Shown: piece by piece, positions 34,098 to 44,364 of the stretch
How the letters are laid out: every line of letters starts with the position of its first letter
Position numbering within the stretch: position 1 is the first letter of the stretch
DNA from: Cryptomeria japonica
Taxonomy: Eukaryota > Streptophyta > Pinopsida > Cupressales > Cupressaceae
Length of the DNA stretch: 64,000 bases
Reading direction: 5' to 3'
Assembly: GCF_030272615.1 (NCBI RefSeq)
Contig: NC_081412.1
Span: forward strand, 339,504,870-339,568,869
Position numbers and translations under genes: made by a program
The notes under the pieces: generated by a model
The model's database searches: none
What the model saw: the letters and a program-made list of their open reading frames with translations, nothing else
What the model was told of the DNA's origin: nothing

Positions 34098-36739
34098 TAA
34101 TATGGCTTGGAACCAAGATGGGTTCCAAGAAGGCGAGCCCCATAGCCGCCTAAGGACATGTCCCAGTGCTGCACTCGTATCCTTTTTAAGAATTGAAATC
34201 AGTGCTAATGGAGTAATTGAACTTTAATTGCAAATTAGATTAGTTATGTATATATTTTTGTTGTGTTCTAACAATCTGTTTTGCACGATAATGATCTCTA
34301 ACTAGTAGGGACATTACATTTGTGCCTTCGAAAGTGTGACATACCCGAACCGTGGAGTTATCTTAACTCAGGTGATCCTTAAGCTAATCTTCAGCATTTG
34401 AGAAACTTTGTTCAAGAGAGGATAAGATACTTTTGGGTATTTTATTTTGTGTCTACATGTGCGAAAAAAAACACATCAATAGAGGCAAGCCTTCATGGCA
34501 TATTAGGATATTGATTGCTAATAGTATTTTGGAGTCAGTGCATAGGCAAGAAGATGTAAGGTAGTGGTCATCTTGTTCCTCCTTTCTTCAACTTCAATTG
34601 TTTGAAGAAAGTCTCCTCAGGGTCTTGCTCTTTTGCACTTATGATGCACTTCATCTTCTCAAGCATTGAGTCGATGCCATCATACATCTCTCCAATGCAA
34701 GGCCCGCTATGTCAGTATAGCAAATCGTGCTCATAATGGGCTCGGTGAAACTAAGGAGATACTTCACACAATCCCACCATGAGTCATCTAATATTCTTTG
34801 CTTAATTTTTGTTGCCCTCTCAATGTTGCTTGGTTTTATATAGACCGATTTTGGCTGATCACCATAATAGAAAGTGCCGCTTCAATTTTCACACGTCGTC
34901 TCAAGATGATTGTATCAGAGGTGAAACGGGTCCTTGCAACCTATAATAGAAATGAAAGCCAAAATGATTAAAAATTAAAGACAAAGTTTAAAGAAGAATT
35001 AGAATATACATTACACAATCAAATTATGAAAATCAGAAAATTTTAAATTTTATACTACTTCACTTACTTTCAATAGCTGCAAATTTGAAAATGATCTAGA
35101 AATTCCTTGAGACATGTGGTGGTTGGTGATGAACATTTGGATGTACTCAGCCTCTACATACACCTCTTTGATCTACTCAATTTTATTCCCAATTTTTTGT
35201 AGCATAAGATTCAGTGAGTGCACAAGGTGTCCAAAAAATATGTTGATATCATTCCTTAACCAACAAACCAACAACTCTACAATTCTTTGCATTGTCTGTT
35301 ATGACTTCAACAATTTCAGAGTTCCCACTATCTTAATGGCAGAAATGAGAATATGAACAATAAATTGTTCATCTTTTATCTGCCCCTCACAATCTATGGC
35401 TCTCAAAAACATTGCCCCTTTAGGGGACTCTGCTATGCCATTGATCAAGGGGCGATTTCTTGAATGTTTCCACCCATTTGAAACAATGGACATATTCGTC
35501 TCAATCCATGAATCACTTATGGGCTTCAATGCATCTTCAACCCCCTTGACGTTTCTTTTCAACAAGATGCCACACACCTCATAACCCGGGCCCTTGTACC
35601 CTCTTGGATCTTCATTGAATTTTTTGAACATCTCTTTCCAATGTGGGGAGCGAACAACATTGAAAGATAACCCATTTTCATTTTCATATATATATATATA
35701 TATCTTGCTATGTGTTGGTCGACAATGGCTCGACTTCCATTTTGAAATAAACTTTCCAAAGGTCCTTTTGATATTTTGTGTGCAATGAGTTCATCACTTT
35801 CAATATTAGCTGTGGTGAAAAATATGTGGTCTTCTACCACAATATTGGGATTACATGGGGGTTGGGTTCCCTTTGATTTTTTTGAAATGGGCTGGTTTAA
35901 TATATGCGCTTCTTGCCTATCTACTTTATCTTGCTCCCTAATATATTTTAACACTCTCTCTTGTGGTATAGGTACACCATTTTTTCCATAGCACTTTTGA
36001 TGCCTCTTCTTGGTATTCCACACAAATGTCCTTTCACCAAAAAATATTAACTAGAATATTGTACATCACATTCCCTGCATTTCTAAAGGAATCCTCTATC
36101 TCTTAGAAGCTGTCGTATAATATCATATTTCCATAGAGGAGAATTTGGATCTGTTTTGAATTTTTGTTGTTCACTTGTGGAAGTTGAACTAGTTGCCATT
36201 CTAGTTCCTATGACAAGAAATTTATTAACAAAACAAAAGTAAAAGAATGGAAAAGAATAGAGGAAAACAAAAATGGAGGAAAAGTAAATGAAAAAATCTT
36301 ACCTCTTACAGCCAATGGAAGGTTGCAAATGTGTAGGAATGAGGGTGCAACGCTTGATGAAGAGTCACTCTTGATCTTTAACTTTCTACATGGATGCAAC
36401 AAGCAAAAAAATTATGCTTAGCCTGTAGGAATGAAAGTGTTGCTTGCAAAAGAAATGAGCAAAAATGATGTTGTTTTAGTGTCTCAAGTGTTTTGGAGGC
36501 AACTTTTAGGGTTTCGGTTGGTCAAAAAGTGAAACTGGACCTAAAAAAATGTTTAAAATTTGCAAATTTTTTAACTTCTCACCGGCTTGGGCGTCCTGGT
36601 TTGCCCAGGACAAACCAGTCCTTGTTCTAGCACACCTTGGTCACACCCATAGGCAAACTGGACCAGGATCTGAACCGGGCTCGAACTGGACCCATATCTG
36701 GCTAGCCAGGGGTTGAACCCTACAACTTTAGCCTAAATG

Positions 36740-37546
36740 AAGATTCTGAGAACAGCTGGATGAATCTAACAATCATGCCAACATGAATTAATATCTGTAA
36801 GACCAAACTTAACTGTACATTTACCTTATTCAAAATAATCCTTATGCTTTTGCTCTTCTCAGATTCCAATTACACAAAACACATGTTTGGGCAATCATTG
36901 ATGTAGTCAAGGGCTAGTCCGTGCTAAGGAATGGTTAGGTTGACTCATGTGACCTGTTCTTCAGCTATATTGATTTTGAAGCAACTGCCCAGTCGTTTGT
37001 AAGGTACTGGTTGTTATAAAGGTATCCGTAGTCTGGAGAGCATATCGAAATCCCTACTCAAGTTCTGTGACATGTAAGATGTCTTTTACCTCTCCCACTA
37101 GATTGAAAATGTCTGTACTGTGAGAGGATTTGTTTTATGTAAATGGAAAACTACCATTATGGCCACTCAGAATCAAACACAGAGAATGATAATGTGACAA
37201 CCCCTCTCATTTTTATCTTGTTAGATTATAATCATTGTATTGGCTTGCTGCCACTTTAGAAATCTGTTTTGGCCAAATATTTTTCTTTCTGCTTGCCAAT
37301 TGTGTTTTTCTTAAAATTGTACTATATCAAAGTTGATTCTGAATGGGTATGGTTGTTTTTTGGTTATTGTGGAACTCATTTTTGATATTCATTATTCTTT
37401 CTTTTGTCTTTATTACAGCAAACTGCTTATAGTCACTTTTACCACATACTGATTATATGGTGCATGAATTTGTTTTTCCAATCTGAAAGAAAAAGTGCAA
37501 TCACAAACAGGATTGCTTATTGTTGATTATTGTGTTATAAAACCAG
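36740..37546. other. Intronic or upstream sequence before the first visible GET4 exon
   Basis: No coding block is recognised. The N-terminal GET4 exon was looked for here and not found. The branch-point/acceptor region (TTGTGTTATAAAACCAG, ending 37546) is pyrimidine-poor but has the AG. Confidence 0.5.
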
Positions 37547-37626
37547 ACGCTGGAAAAATTGGAGAAAAGCGTACAAGCAGGAAATTATTATGAAGCTCAA
37601 CAAATGTACAAATCTTTATATGTCAG
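37547..37626 (+). CDS. GET4: GET4 exon encoding the first helical repeat (internal exon, 80 bp)
   Basis: Flanked by AG (37545-37546) and GT (37627-37628). It reads LEKLEKSVQAGNYYEAQQMY, then KSLYV, and ends after two bases of a codon (phase 2). Plant GET4 has a KLEK---GNYY-A-QMYKS block at this place. GET4 (TRC35) is an alpha-solenoid cytosolic protein that bridges GET5/BAG6-type partners to the GET3 ATPase, so that newly made tail-anchored proteins are passed to the ER membrane. This is the first of three exons seen. The start codon lies upstream, probably in an exon outside the window or not recognised. Intact, without stops. The identification is from remembered family features, not from a search. 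Confidence 0.85.
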
Positions 37627-38703
37627 GTATTCAAAACCTGTTTTACATGATGTAACATATGTTATTTAATTGAAATTTTGTGAGTACTTTGTTTTTTGTT
37701 CAGAAGAAAACATTTTACCTTAAAAATTTTGAGGGAGAGAAAGCTTTTGAAAATAGTTGTGTATGTTTTGAATCACAGGATGAGGAAGTACAGATAAGAG
37801 GATTGCAGGAATAGCTCAAAAAAAGCAAGGGATGCTGGGGGAGTGTGAGGTTGGTTTGGAAAGTGTTGAAGTCAGGAAACAGTGTAATAAAAATTCATTG
37901 ATACAATATGCATAAAATGGGAAGTGTGAAGAAATTTTCTTCTGAAACCAATATGCACAAGGTGGAGTGTGAGAGAAAAAGTCAACGATATGATGGAGAG
38001 AAAAATCAACTTCATAGAATACGGTATGTGCTAGCCAATGTATGAAGTGCTGTGGGTTAGAAATAATAATATCACTCACAACTCTTCACATTCTGCCTAT
38101 CACATACTGTGTTTTATAATGTTGAATTTTCCCTTCATTACAGTATTGAATTCTTCTTTCACTTTCTACCTTAAAATCACTTGAATACTAGATATAGAAG
38201 AAATCTCTTTTCTTAACATTTATTGTGGATTTGTATCAATGAATTTTTATAACGTTATTTCTTGGCTTTACACTTATTTACCCAAGTCCCCTGGCATCCC
38301 CTGCTTTTTATTGAGTAATATCTGCAATTCTTCTATATTTACTTCCTTATCTTGAAGATAGATCACAGAGTGTTATCAAAGACATTGATATGTGCAAAAC
38401 GTATACTATTTTTTCCAAATACATTTTCCCACAAAGTACCATGGACTGTGAAAACCTCATGTGCATAGTTTAAAGCTATTAAAAATTTGGTAAAGAGTCC
38501 AGTTATCAGAGCATTTGTTCCAAATCAGTTTTGAATCCATCTTCTAGAAAATAATGATTTTTTGACAAATGTAGAGAGGGATTTATTGGGGCCTTTGCAC
38601 ATAAAGATATTTCAATAACAGCATAAATGAACTAGGAGTTAGTCAAAACACATGCCAACAACCAAAGCAAAAAATACAGCTCAATCATCAATAGTCTAAC
38701 ATC

Positions 38704-39193
38704 CAAAACCTTCAAAAGGCCAAAGCAATGGGCCATAAAAGAAGAAACAAATATGATATCCAACATTCCAGACCAGTTGGGACCAGACCTAAAAGCTAAA
38801 AGCTAAAAGAGAGCCTTTCAGAGACAAAAAAAAATGATCCAAAACATGGGATACACTTAGGAAAGCACCACTGATATACCGCCCTTGTGGAATAAGAGTT
38901 CCTTCATGTATTAGAATCAGCAAACATTTTCCATTGGATCTACAAAATCAAAACCTTCAATAGGCCAAAGTAATGGGCCATAAAAGAAGAAACAAATAGG
39001 ATATCCAACATTCAATACCAGTTGGGACTAGACCAAAAACCTAAAAGCCAAAAGAGAGCCTTTCAGAGCAAATAAAAATGATCCAAAACATGGGGTACAC
39101 TGAGGAAACCACCACTGATATACCGCCCTTGTGGAATAAGAGTTCCTTCATGTATTAGAATCACCAAACATTTTCCATTAGATCTACAAGCAT
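38704..39193. repeat. Tandem duplication, period 245 bp, 2 copies
   Basis: The unit at 38704-38948 is repeated at 38949-39193 with about 5-7 percent differences by eye. It lies in the first GET4 intron. Confidence 0.9.
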
Positions 39194-40226
39194 CTACTCA
39201 AAGCAAGAAAGCAAAACACAATTTGAAGAGCAACAAATAAATATATTGGTAGTGTCTAAAGGCTCCAAAATAACACTAGACGAAGAAAATCTCATTTGAA
39301 TGAGTAGGAAGGCAAAGATGCCTTGGTTAAATAGGCCTCATAGGAGGGGGAAAGATGACCATTTTTCCTATGGCTGATATTTCCGTATGAATTTCAAATT
39401 TTAAAGGAACATATCCAAGGAGCCAACTATGACCTGGCCCTCAAATTGGGCCCAAGAAGCAGGATTTCATATTTTAACATTCTTGCTGACATCCTGAAGA
39501 TGTCATCACCTAACATCTTTTCTTGATGTCAGCTTCCTGAAATTTGAGCATCTTTAACCATTGAACAAAATTACTTAGAGGCTTGGTGAAGATGTTTGTC
39601 ACCTGATTCTCTGTCTGACAATACTGAAGTTGATCAGCCCTTCATGGATGCAGTGCTTGATGAAGTACGAAAAAATCTTAATATGTTTGGTCCTAGCATG
39701 GGACATTGGATTAAGAGTGACTTGAATACCTCCTTGATTCTAACATATCAAAGTAGTAGGCCTGGATTGAATGACACAAGTCCCTCCTAGAAGTTGGCAA
39801 ATCCAAGCAATCTCTTGGGTGGCATTTAGAGAGTGTTGGTTGCTCTTTTGCAAGACCATGTAACTGGTCCAGTTTCCAATTGAAAAGTATATCCTGATAT
39901 AGATTTCTGAGCATCTGTATCTATTGGCCAGTCAGAATCTGTATATTTGATTCCCATGTGAATTGCCCCTTTGATATAAGTGCTCTTTGCTCCTTGCCAA
40001 TGACTATCCCTGGGCTTTTGCATAAGCATAGTATGCAACCTAACAGCAAATGAAAATTTGAGGTCTGGTATGAGTCAGGTGTATAAGACTCCCAAAAACT
40101 GTTTGTAAAGTGTCACATCAGCAGGGGGTGAAGCAAATCTGGCAGAAAACTTTATACCTGATTGATGTTGAACCAAATTAGGTGCGCAATTCAACATATA
40201 GAACTTGCTGAGCAAGTCCAAAGCAT

Positions 40227-40340
40227 ACTTCATTTATAAATGCCTCATCTGATTCACATCATCATTACTTCATTTATAATGTCTCATCTGATTCACATCA
40301 TCATTACTTCATTTGTAAATGCCTTGTCTGATTCACATGG
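40227..40340. repeat. Tandem triplication, period about 39-40 bp
   Basis: ACTTCATTT-(A/G)TAAATG..CTGATTCACAT repeats at 40227, 40267 and 40306, inside the copia remnant. Confidence 0.85.
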
Positions 40341-40420
40341 ACCCCTTCTTTTATGACCATTGATGATGAACTTCTTCAATTTGAGGAACATGTTGTGCAG
40401 TGGTCCCATAGGATAAAAAT

Positions 40421-41325
40421 CAGTGTTCCACGGGCGTTGGGGACGGGGGGACGGGGGGACGGGGGGGACGCGTTTCCGGGACGGGGGGACCAAGGGCCTA
40501 AATTTGGGGACGGCGGGGGGACGGCGGGGGGGTGGCGGGGTGGTGGTGCTCATATACTTGTACATATACATATAGTACTTGAAAAACTAGTTTTGAAAAG
40601 ATGTATGACAGTTTTACAGTGTAAGAATTACATTTGAAATGAGACTATAGGAAATTTGAAATACTAAATCTAAATACCAAGATTTCTAAGTTGTGTTGTT
40701 ATATGGAGCCTAATCAAACTCGGAGGTTAGATTTTCCCTACTTCTATCGGCGCGGTTTCCCCCTATATTTTTCAACGGGGGTTTGGGGGCAGCGCCCCCA
40801 AGTTGGGGTCAAGGGGCATCGCCCCTTGCGGGGTCAAGGGGCAGCGCCCCTTGCGCGTTCCCTGTCGCGATACAGGGCGGGGTCGAGGGGCAGCGCCCCG
40901 CGAGGCCAAAAATACTTTTATTATTTTCTAAAGGCGTCGGGTGTTATTTTTCTATTGGCCCACGTCCAATTAGAGTTACCCCTTAACCCTCAAAAAACTT
41001 AAAAACTCACTTTTTTTTTAAATTTTAATTTTAAACATTGCATATAAGTGGGGGCGACAGGAGACGTCTGGGCGTCTCCCCGTCCTTGGAGAGACGTCAG
41101 CACGTCTCTTGAAGGACAGGGAGACGCCCAAACGTCTCCCAAGGAGACGTCTCCACGTCTCCACGTCTCCTTGGGAGACGCGGGGACGCGGGGACGTCTC
41201 CGCGTCCCGGCGGCGTTTGGGTGGCGGTGGCGGGGGACGTCGCGTCCCTGTCCCCCCGTCCCCGAGACGTTTCTGACGGGGGGACGCGCCCAAAAAGGGG
41301 GGGGACGCGTCCCCGTGGTTCACTG
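40421..41325. mobile_element. Non-autonomous hAT (905 bp), GGGGACG family, with 8-bp target duplication
   Basis: Exact duplication ATAAAAAT (40413-40420, 41326-41333). It starts CAGTGTTCCACGGG, and its end is the inverted CAGTGAACCACGGGG, the CAGTG-type end common in hATs. Both ends are extremely rich in GGGGACG/CGTCTCC. The middle (about 40,780-40,910) has at least four copies of the palindrome-like GGGGCA(G/T)CGCCCC. No transposase frame is seen. Open frames across it on both strands are products of the repeats. It is inserted in the minus-strand copia remnant. Confidence 0.92.
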
Positions 41326-41466
41326 ATAAAAATGGTTCAGAAGGTGCCACTTCTTTCAATCAAACCATAGTCTTGACATGAACTACTATCTCCTTTTCAA
41401 TTTTTTTTCTCACAAATATATTATCTCCTTATAATGACATCAGAAATAGATGGATCCTACAATCTT

Positions 41467-41638
41467 CAAGCCTTGGAGGTCTCTATACCCCATCATTATA
41501 CATTTGTAACTATTTGGATCTAACTTCTCCCATTTTCTCATCTAGAATATTTCAAGCCTTAGAGGTCTCTATACTCCATCATTATACATTTGTAACTATT
41601 TGGATCTAACTTCTCCCATTTTCTCATCTAGAATATGA
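41467..41638. repeat. Tandem duplication, period 86 bp, 2 copies
   Basis: The units start CAAGCCTT(G/A)GAGGTCTC at 41467 and 41553 and differ at only a few positions. Confidence 0.93.
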
Positions 41639-41990
41639 GCCCAAGTAAGCATGTGAGATTTGGAAATAAGAGATAGAGGGGTTTCTTCAATGCCATTTCT
41701 CACATGGCATGATATCTTGCTCATCTTTCGTAGGCAACCTATTTAGAATATGGTTTACAGTGTACACAATGATCCTCTTGCTACCATGCAAGCCTGCATG
41801 TTAACCTTAATCCCTTGAACATAATTGTGCAACTCCATGCACAATTCCTTTCTTCATTCACAACTCATTTAGTGCTTGGAATCATGATGTATAGCTCATA
41901 AGTCTCCTCCCAGGTTGTGCACAACCCTTTGCATTACGTGTTATTGATGTCTTGACAAGGCTCATGCCACACAACTACGTTCACAACTTT

Positions 41991-42180
41991 TATTAGAATA
42001 ATATCTTTATTCCGTTAATTTAATGGTCAATTTTGTAATATACTGTAAATATTAGGAGTTTCTAATTTAGTGTTTGTTATCGGTTGTTTCCTAATAGAAA
42101 CATCGATCCCTTTGTAATTTATATAATGATCGAAAGATATTCATTAATCAAGCAGTTTTTTACCAAATACTCTTGTATTA
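41991..42180 (+). repeat. 5' LTR of the Ty1-copia element (190 bp)
   Basis: Starts TATTAGAATAATATC and ends TTGTATTA. The canonical TG..CA ends are lost by mutation. It matches 47506-47695. Confidence 0.93.
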
Positions 42181-42192
42181 TGGTATCAGAGC
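42181..42192 (+). promoter_or_regulatory. Primer-binding site, initiator Met tRNA
   Basis: TGGTATCAGAGC directly abutting the 5' LTR, the standard copia primer site. Confidence 0.95.
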
Positions 42193-43415
42193 GAGAGATT
42201 AAATTCGTCAAAAAAAATACTTTTGAAAATTTCAGCAGAAATTTTTTAAAGGTTTTTTTTCAAAAACATGAATTTTTTCGAAGGTTTTTTCATGCTCCAT
42301 CTGTGTATCTGTTTGTGCGACTTCCAGGCTTGGTTTTTGTCGGGCTTTCGTTTTTGAGAAGGCTAGTTTATTTTGTCATTGCACACCATGAGCAATGATC
42401 TTGATGAGATTTAGTGATGTGCTGATTTTCTGCTCTATGGCCTTATCTCATGCACCTGTAGTAATGGACTTCTCTTGTACACCTATATCCACACACGAAA
42501 TATTACTATATGGGATATTGCTCTATTATTTTATAGTCTTAACCTAGTCTTTACCTTGATTTCACACGTTTCCTTGGACCCACACATCCCCCATCCAAAG
42601 GAGAGGAGGAAGCAACACTAGCAGATTATAAGAGGGAGGCATAGATGGCAACAATCGCGATTTGTTTATGCTTTCTTTTTTTGTGCGATCCGTTTTCGAC
42701 TCTCCGTTGCGATTTTTTTTTTCTTCCATTGTGCGAAAAGGGTTTTCTTTTAGTCGCAGATTTCATTTCGCAATTTTTTGGTGCTCGTTTTTCGTGATCT
42801 AGTTTCGTGGGGTTTGTGTGACGCCTGCTTCTATGATCGCTTTTTGGTTTATGCGTCTACCATTTTACTCTTGTCTGTGCATAGTTTCAGTGCTTGTCTG
42901 TAGCCTTTTTCTTGCGGATCTGAGTCGCATTTTTGCTCGTGATTTCCGCATTTTTGTACCCGCGATCTGGTGTGGTCGCGACGTATTCTGGGTCATGATT
43001 TTTTTTGCATTTTCGTGATGACGCTGCCATGGTTAGGGTTTGTGTTCGTGGGCAGTGTTTTTGCTATGTTGTTTGTAGAAGGGTGTTTGGTGATTCTTTC
43101 GCCGCCTAGGGTTTTTACGAACCCTTTGTACTTTTTCTGTTGCTAGGGTTTTTTGCAAAATCATTCTCAAAAAAATCTAATATCTAGGTTTTTGGAAACC
43201 TCTTCTGGGTATCTGTTAGAATTTTCTGGGTGCTTAGAAATCCATACATTGGGATTTGTGCCAAAAATTTCCTAATTCCACCTTGAAATCAGTGCCAATT
43301 TCTGCCTTCGGTTTCTTGCATGTGTCGTGTTTTAAGAGATTTCACGCGTTGATACCTGCTGCCTCAATATTCGTGTCATCATTCGGTTAACCAACTGTGA
43401 CCTCCATTTTCAGTG
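42193..43415 (+). other. Untranslated leader of the Ty1-copia element
   Basis: About 1.2 kb, T-rich with many CGATTTTT-like words and no recognisable protein. Comparable wording (with CG and poly-A) is seen, inverted, at 61,100-62,400 in the non-autonomous element near the right end, hinting that the two are relatives. Confidence 0.6.
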
Positions 43416-44364
43416 ATGGCATCTCTGATGCATATTTTGCTTGAGGGAGGTCAGACTTTCAACAATAGAAATTACAATACCTGGAAACAACGGATGCTCA
43501 CAATTTTTGAGTATTGCGTTATTGATCAGTTGGTTCTTGGAAAAGTCTCCCTTCTAGAGCTGGTCCTGATCAAACCAAGTTCGATGAGCAAAATCGTGAA
43601 GTTGTCATGCTCATCAGCTTCCTCAGATTCTTTTTGGCAAAACAGCTGTCGAGATATGGGAGCATCTTAAGACGCTGCATGAGACGTCTGATAAAAGAAG
43701 AGCCTTCTTTTTGTAAAATATGCTCTTCTCTATTGTCATGGATGAGAGAAAATCTCTTCAGGATCACTTCAATCGGATCAAGGAAATCCGTGACCAGTTG
43801 GAAGCCATTGGCCAAAAAATGGAGGACATGGTTCTCATAACCTTGAAAAGTTTGCCCAAGTCCTATGAGCATTTTGTCGAAACACTCAACATCACCTCAA
43901 CTAGTGTTGATCCGAAGTTCACTGATCTCTGCACTGAACTTTTGTAGCAGGATCGGTAGAAGTAGTAGTACCAACTCATCTTCTACAAAACAAGCATTTG
44001 CAGCTAAATCCTTTCAGAAGGATAAAGGCAAATCACTATCTTCTCAGTCTTCTCAGCAGAAACCCTCTGTTCCGTTACCAGAAGGCTCAAAGAAGAGTGT
44101 TCAGTGCAATTACTGCCATAAATTTGGTCATATGAAACTTGAGTGTCGTAAACGCTTGGCTGCACAGGCTAAGCAAAGTGGTTCACAGCGGAAAGCAAAT
44201 GTAGCAGAGCACATTGAGCAGAGTGAGTTTGCCTTTTATGCCTTCATGGCTAAAAGACCTGTGGACCATGTCAAATCTTCTGTTTGTTATATAGATCTAG
44301 GTGCTTCATGCCACTTCACTCATTGTTGGGATTGGTTCACTGATTTTCAGCCATACTTAGATTA
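43416..44364 (+). pseudogene. Ty1-copia gag with zinc knuckle and start of protease
   Basis: ATG 43416. It reads a copia nucleocapsid: FNNRNYNTWKQRM (N-terminal W), then after frameshifts MDERKSLQDHFNRIKEIRDQLE and VLITLKSLPKSYEHFVETL (UBN2-like region), then a CCHC knuckle CNYCHKFGHMKLEC near 44105-44150. The protease site at about 44290 reads D-L-G-A where an aspartic protease has D-(S/T)-G-A, so it is mutated. Frameshifts fall near 43560 and 43970. Stops TAG 43945, 43957, 43963 and 43966 lie close together. Inactive. Confidence 0.88.

Larger units (their letters stand above)
32307..34318 (+). mobile_element. Solo LTR (2,012 bp) with 5-bp target duplication
   Basis: Starts TGTCATGTCCCC, ends GGGACATTACA. 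Exact duplication TTTGT on both sides (32302-32306, 34319-34323). No internal region or second LTR is present, which fits loss by LTR-LTR recombination. The ends match those of the element at 21349-26406, so it is one family. Inside are an AT-rich part, a C run (32687-32704), a GC-rich block, a (TG)n/(CA)n hairpin and a 61-bp tandem array. Confidence 0.88.
30532..34471 (+). mobile_element. 3.9-kb insertion in the hAT gene (degenerate retroelement), itself carrying a solo LTR
   Basis: The word ACACAT (at least CACAT, 30527-30531 and 34472-34476) is duplicated on both sides, and removing the segment restores one frame across the hAT transposase (..LPLLMC, EYLTTAPY..). The left end is TGCCCCCATTGC. 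The right end is a run of A rather than CA, so it could be a decayed solo LTR or a poly-A retroposon. About 1.9 kb remains after removing the nested solo LTR. No protein family is recognised. The stretch 30,780-31,420 is nearly free of G on this strand. Confidence 0.7.
29637..36199 (-). pseudogene. hAT transposase (BED finger, DUF659, C-terminal dimerisation region), disrupted
   Basis: Start ATG at 36199-36197. A BED-type finger follows with C-x2-C (KCRECD) and a downstream HLC block (about 36,100-36,030, frameshifted). Next is a basic linker, then DUF659 (35631-35299: ALKPISDSWIETNMSIVSNGW, then NRPLING, then SPKGAMFLRAIDC), then the WWDCVKYLL..FTEPI and YDGIDSMLEKMK blocks (about 34,830-34,640). 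The C-terminal part resumes across an insertion at 30531 (APYRDFEVSDEYKAAF, then HNWWYFHGQY). After an intron (30273-29982, donor GTAAGT, acceptor TTCATAG), the last exon 29981-29637 has SVKRNKLHSKRAENLVYVH and an acidic tail. Many stops, frameshifts and insertions make it inactive. Confidence 0.88.
29310..36731 (-). mobile_element. hAT transposon (7,422 bp with nested insertions), 8-bp target duplication
   Basis: Exact duplication CCTAAATG (29302-29309, 36732-36739). The ends are short imperfect inverted repeats: CTAAGTCACC..GTTC on the left, and CTAAAGTTGTAGGGTTC as the complement of the right end. G/C-rich subterminal words lie at 29,320-29,390 and 36,580-36,720. The minus strand carries a BED and DUF659-type transposase pseudogene. 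Removing the insertions (30532-34471 and the SINE) leaves about 3.3 kb, a normal autonomous hAT length. It lies just upstream of the first visible GET4 exon, probably in a GET4 intron. Confidence 0.9.
39590..41985 (-). pseudogene. Ty1-copia remnant (integrase end, polymerase C-terminus and RNase H)
   Basis: Minus-strand frames read copia blocks in order. About 41,830-41,640: a piece like the integrase C-terminal part (NHILNRLPTK). 40,345-40,040: KYALDLLSKF, then DVTLYKQFLGVLYT, the connection after the polymerase. 40,038-39,826: HWQGAK, then MGIKYTDSDW and KSISGYTFQLETGPVTWS, the start of RNase H with its Asp. Many stops. It is split by the hAT at 40421-41325 and cut at 41990 by the younger + strand copia. 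The segment 47701-48060 may be its continuation. Confidence 0.75.

Noticed and set aside
40353-41359. Several open frames of 90-113 codons on both strands
   Set aside because: All are translations of the GGGGACG/CGTCTCC repeats of a hAT element.
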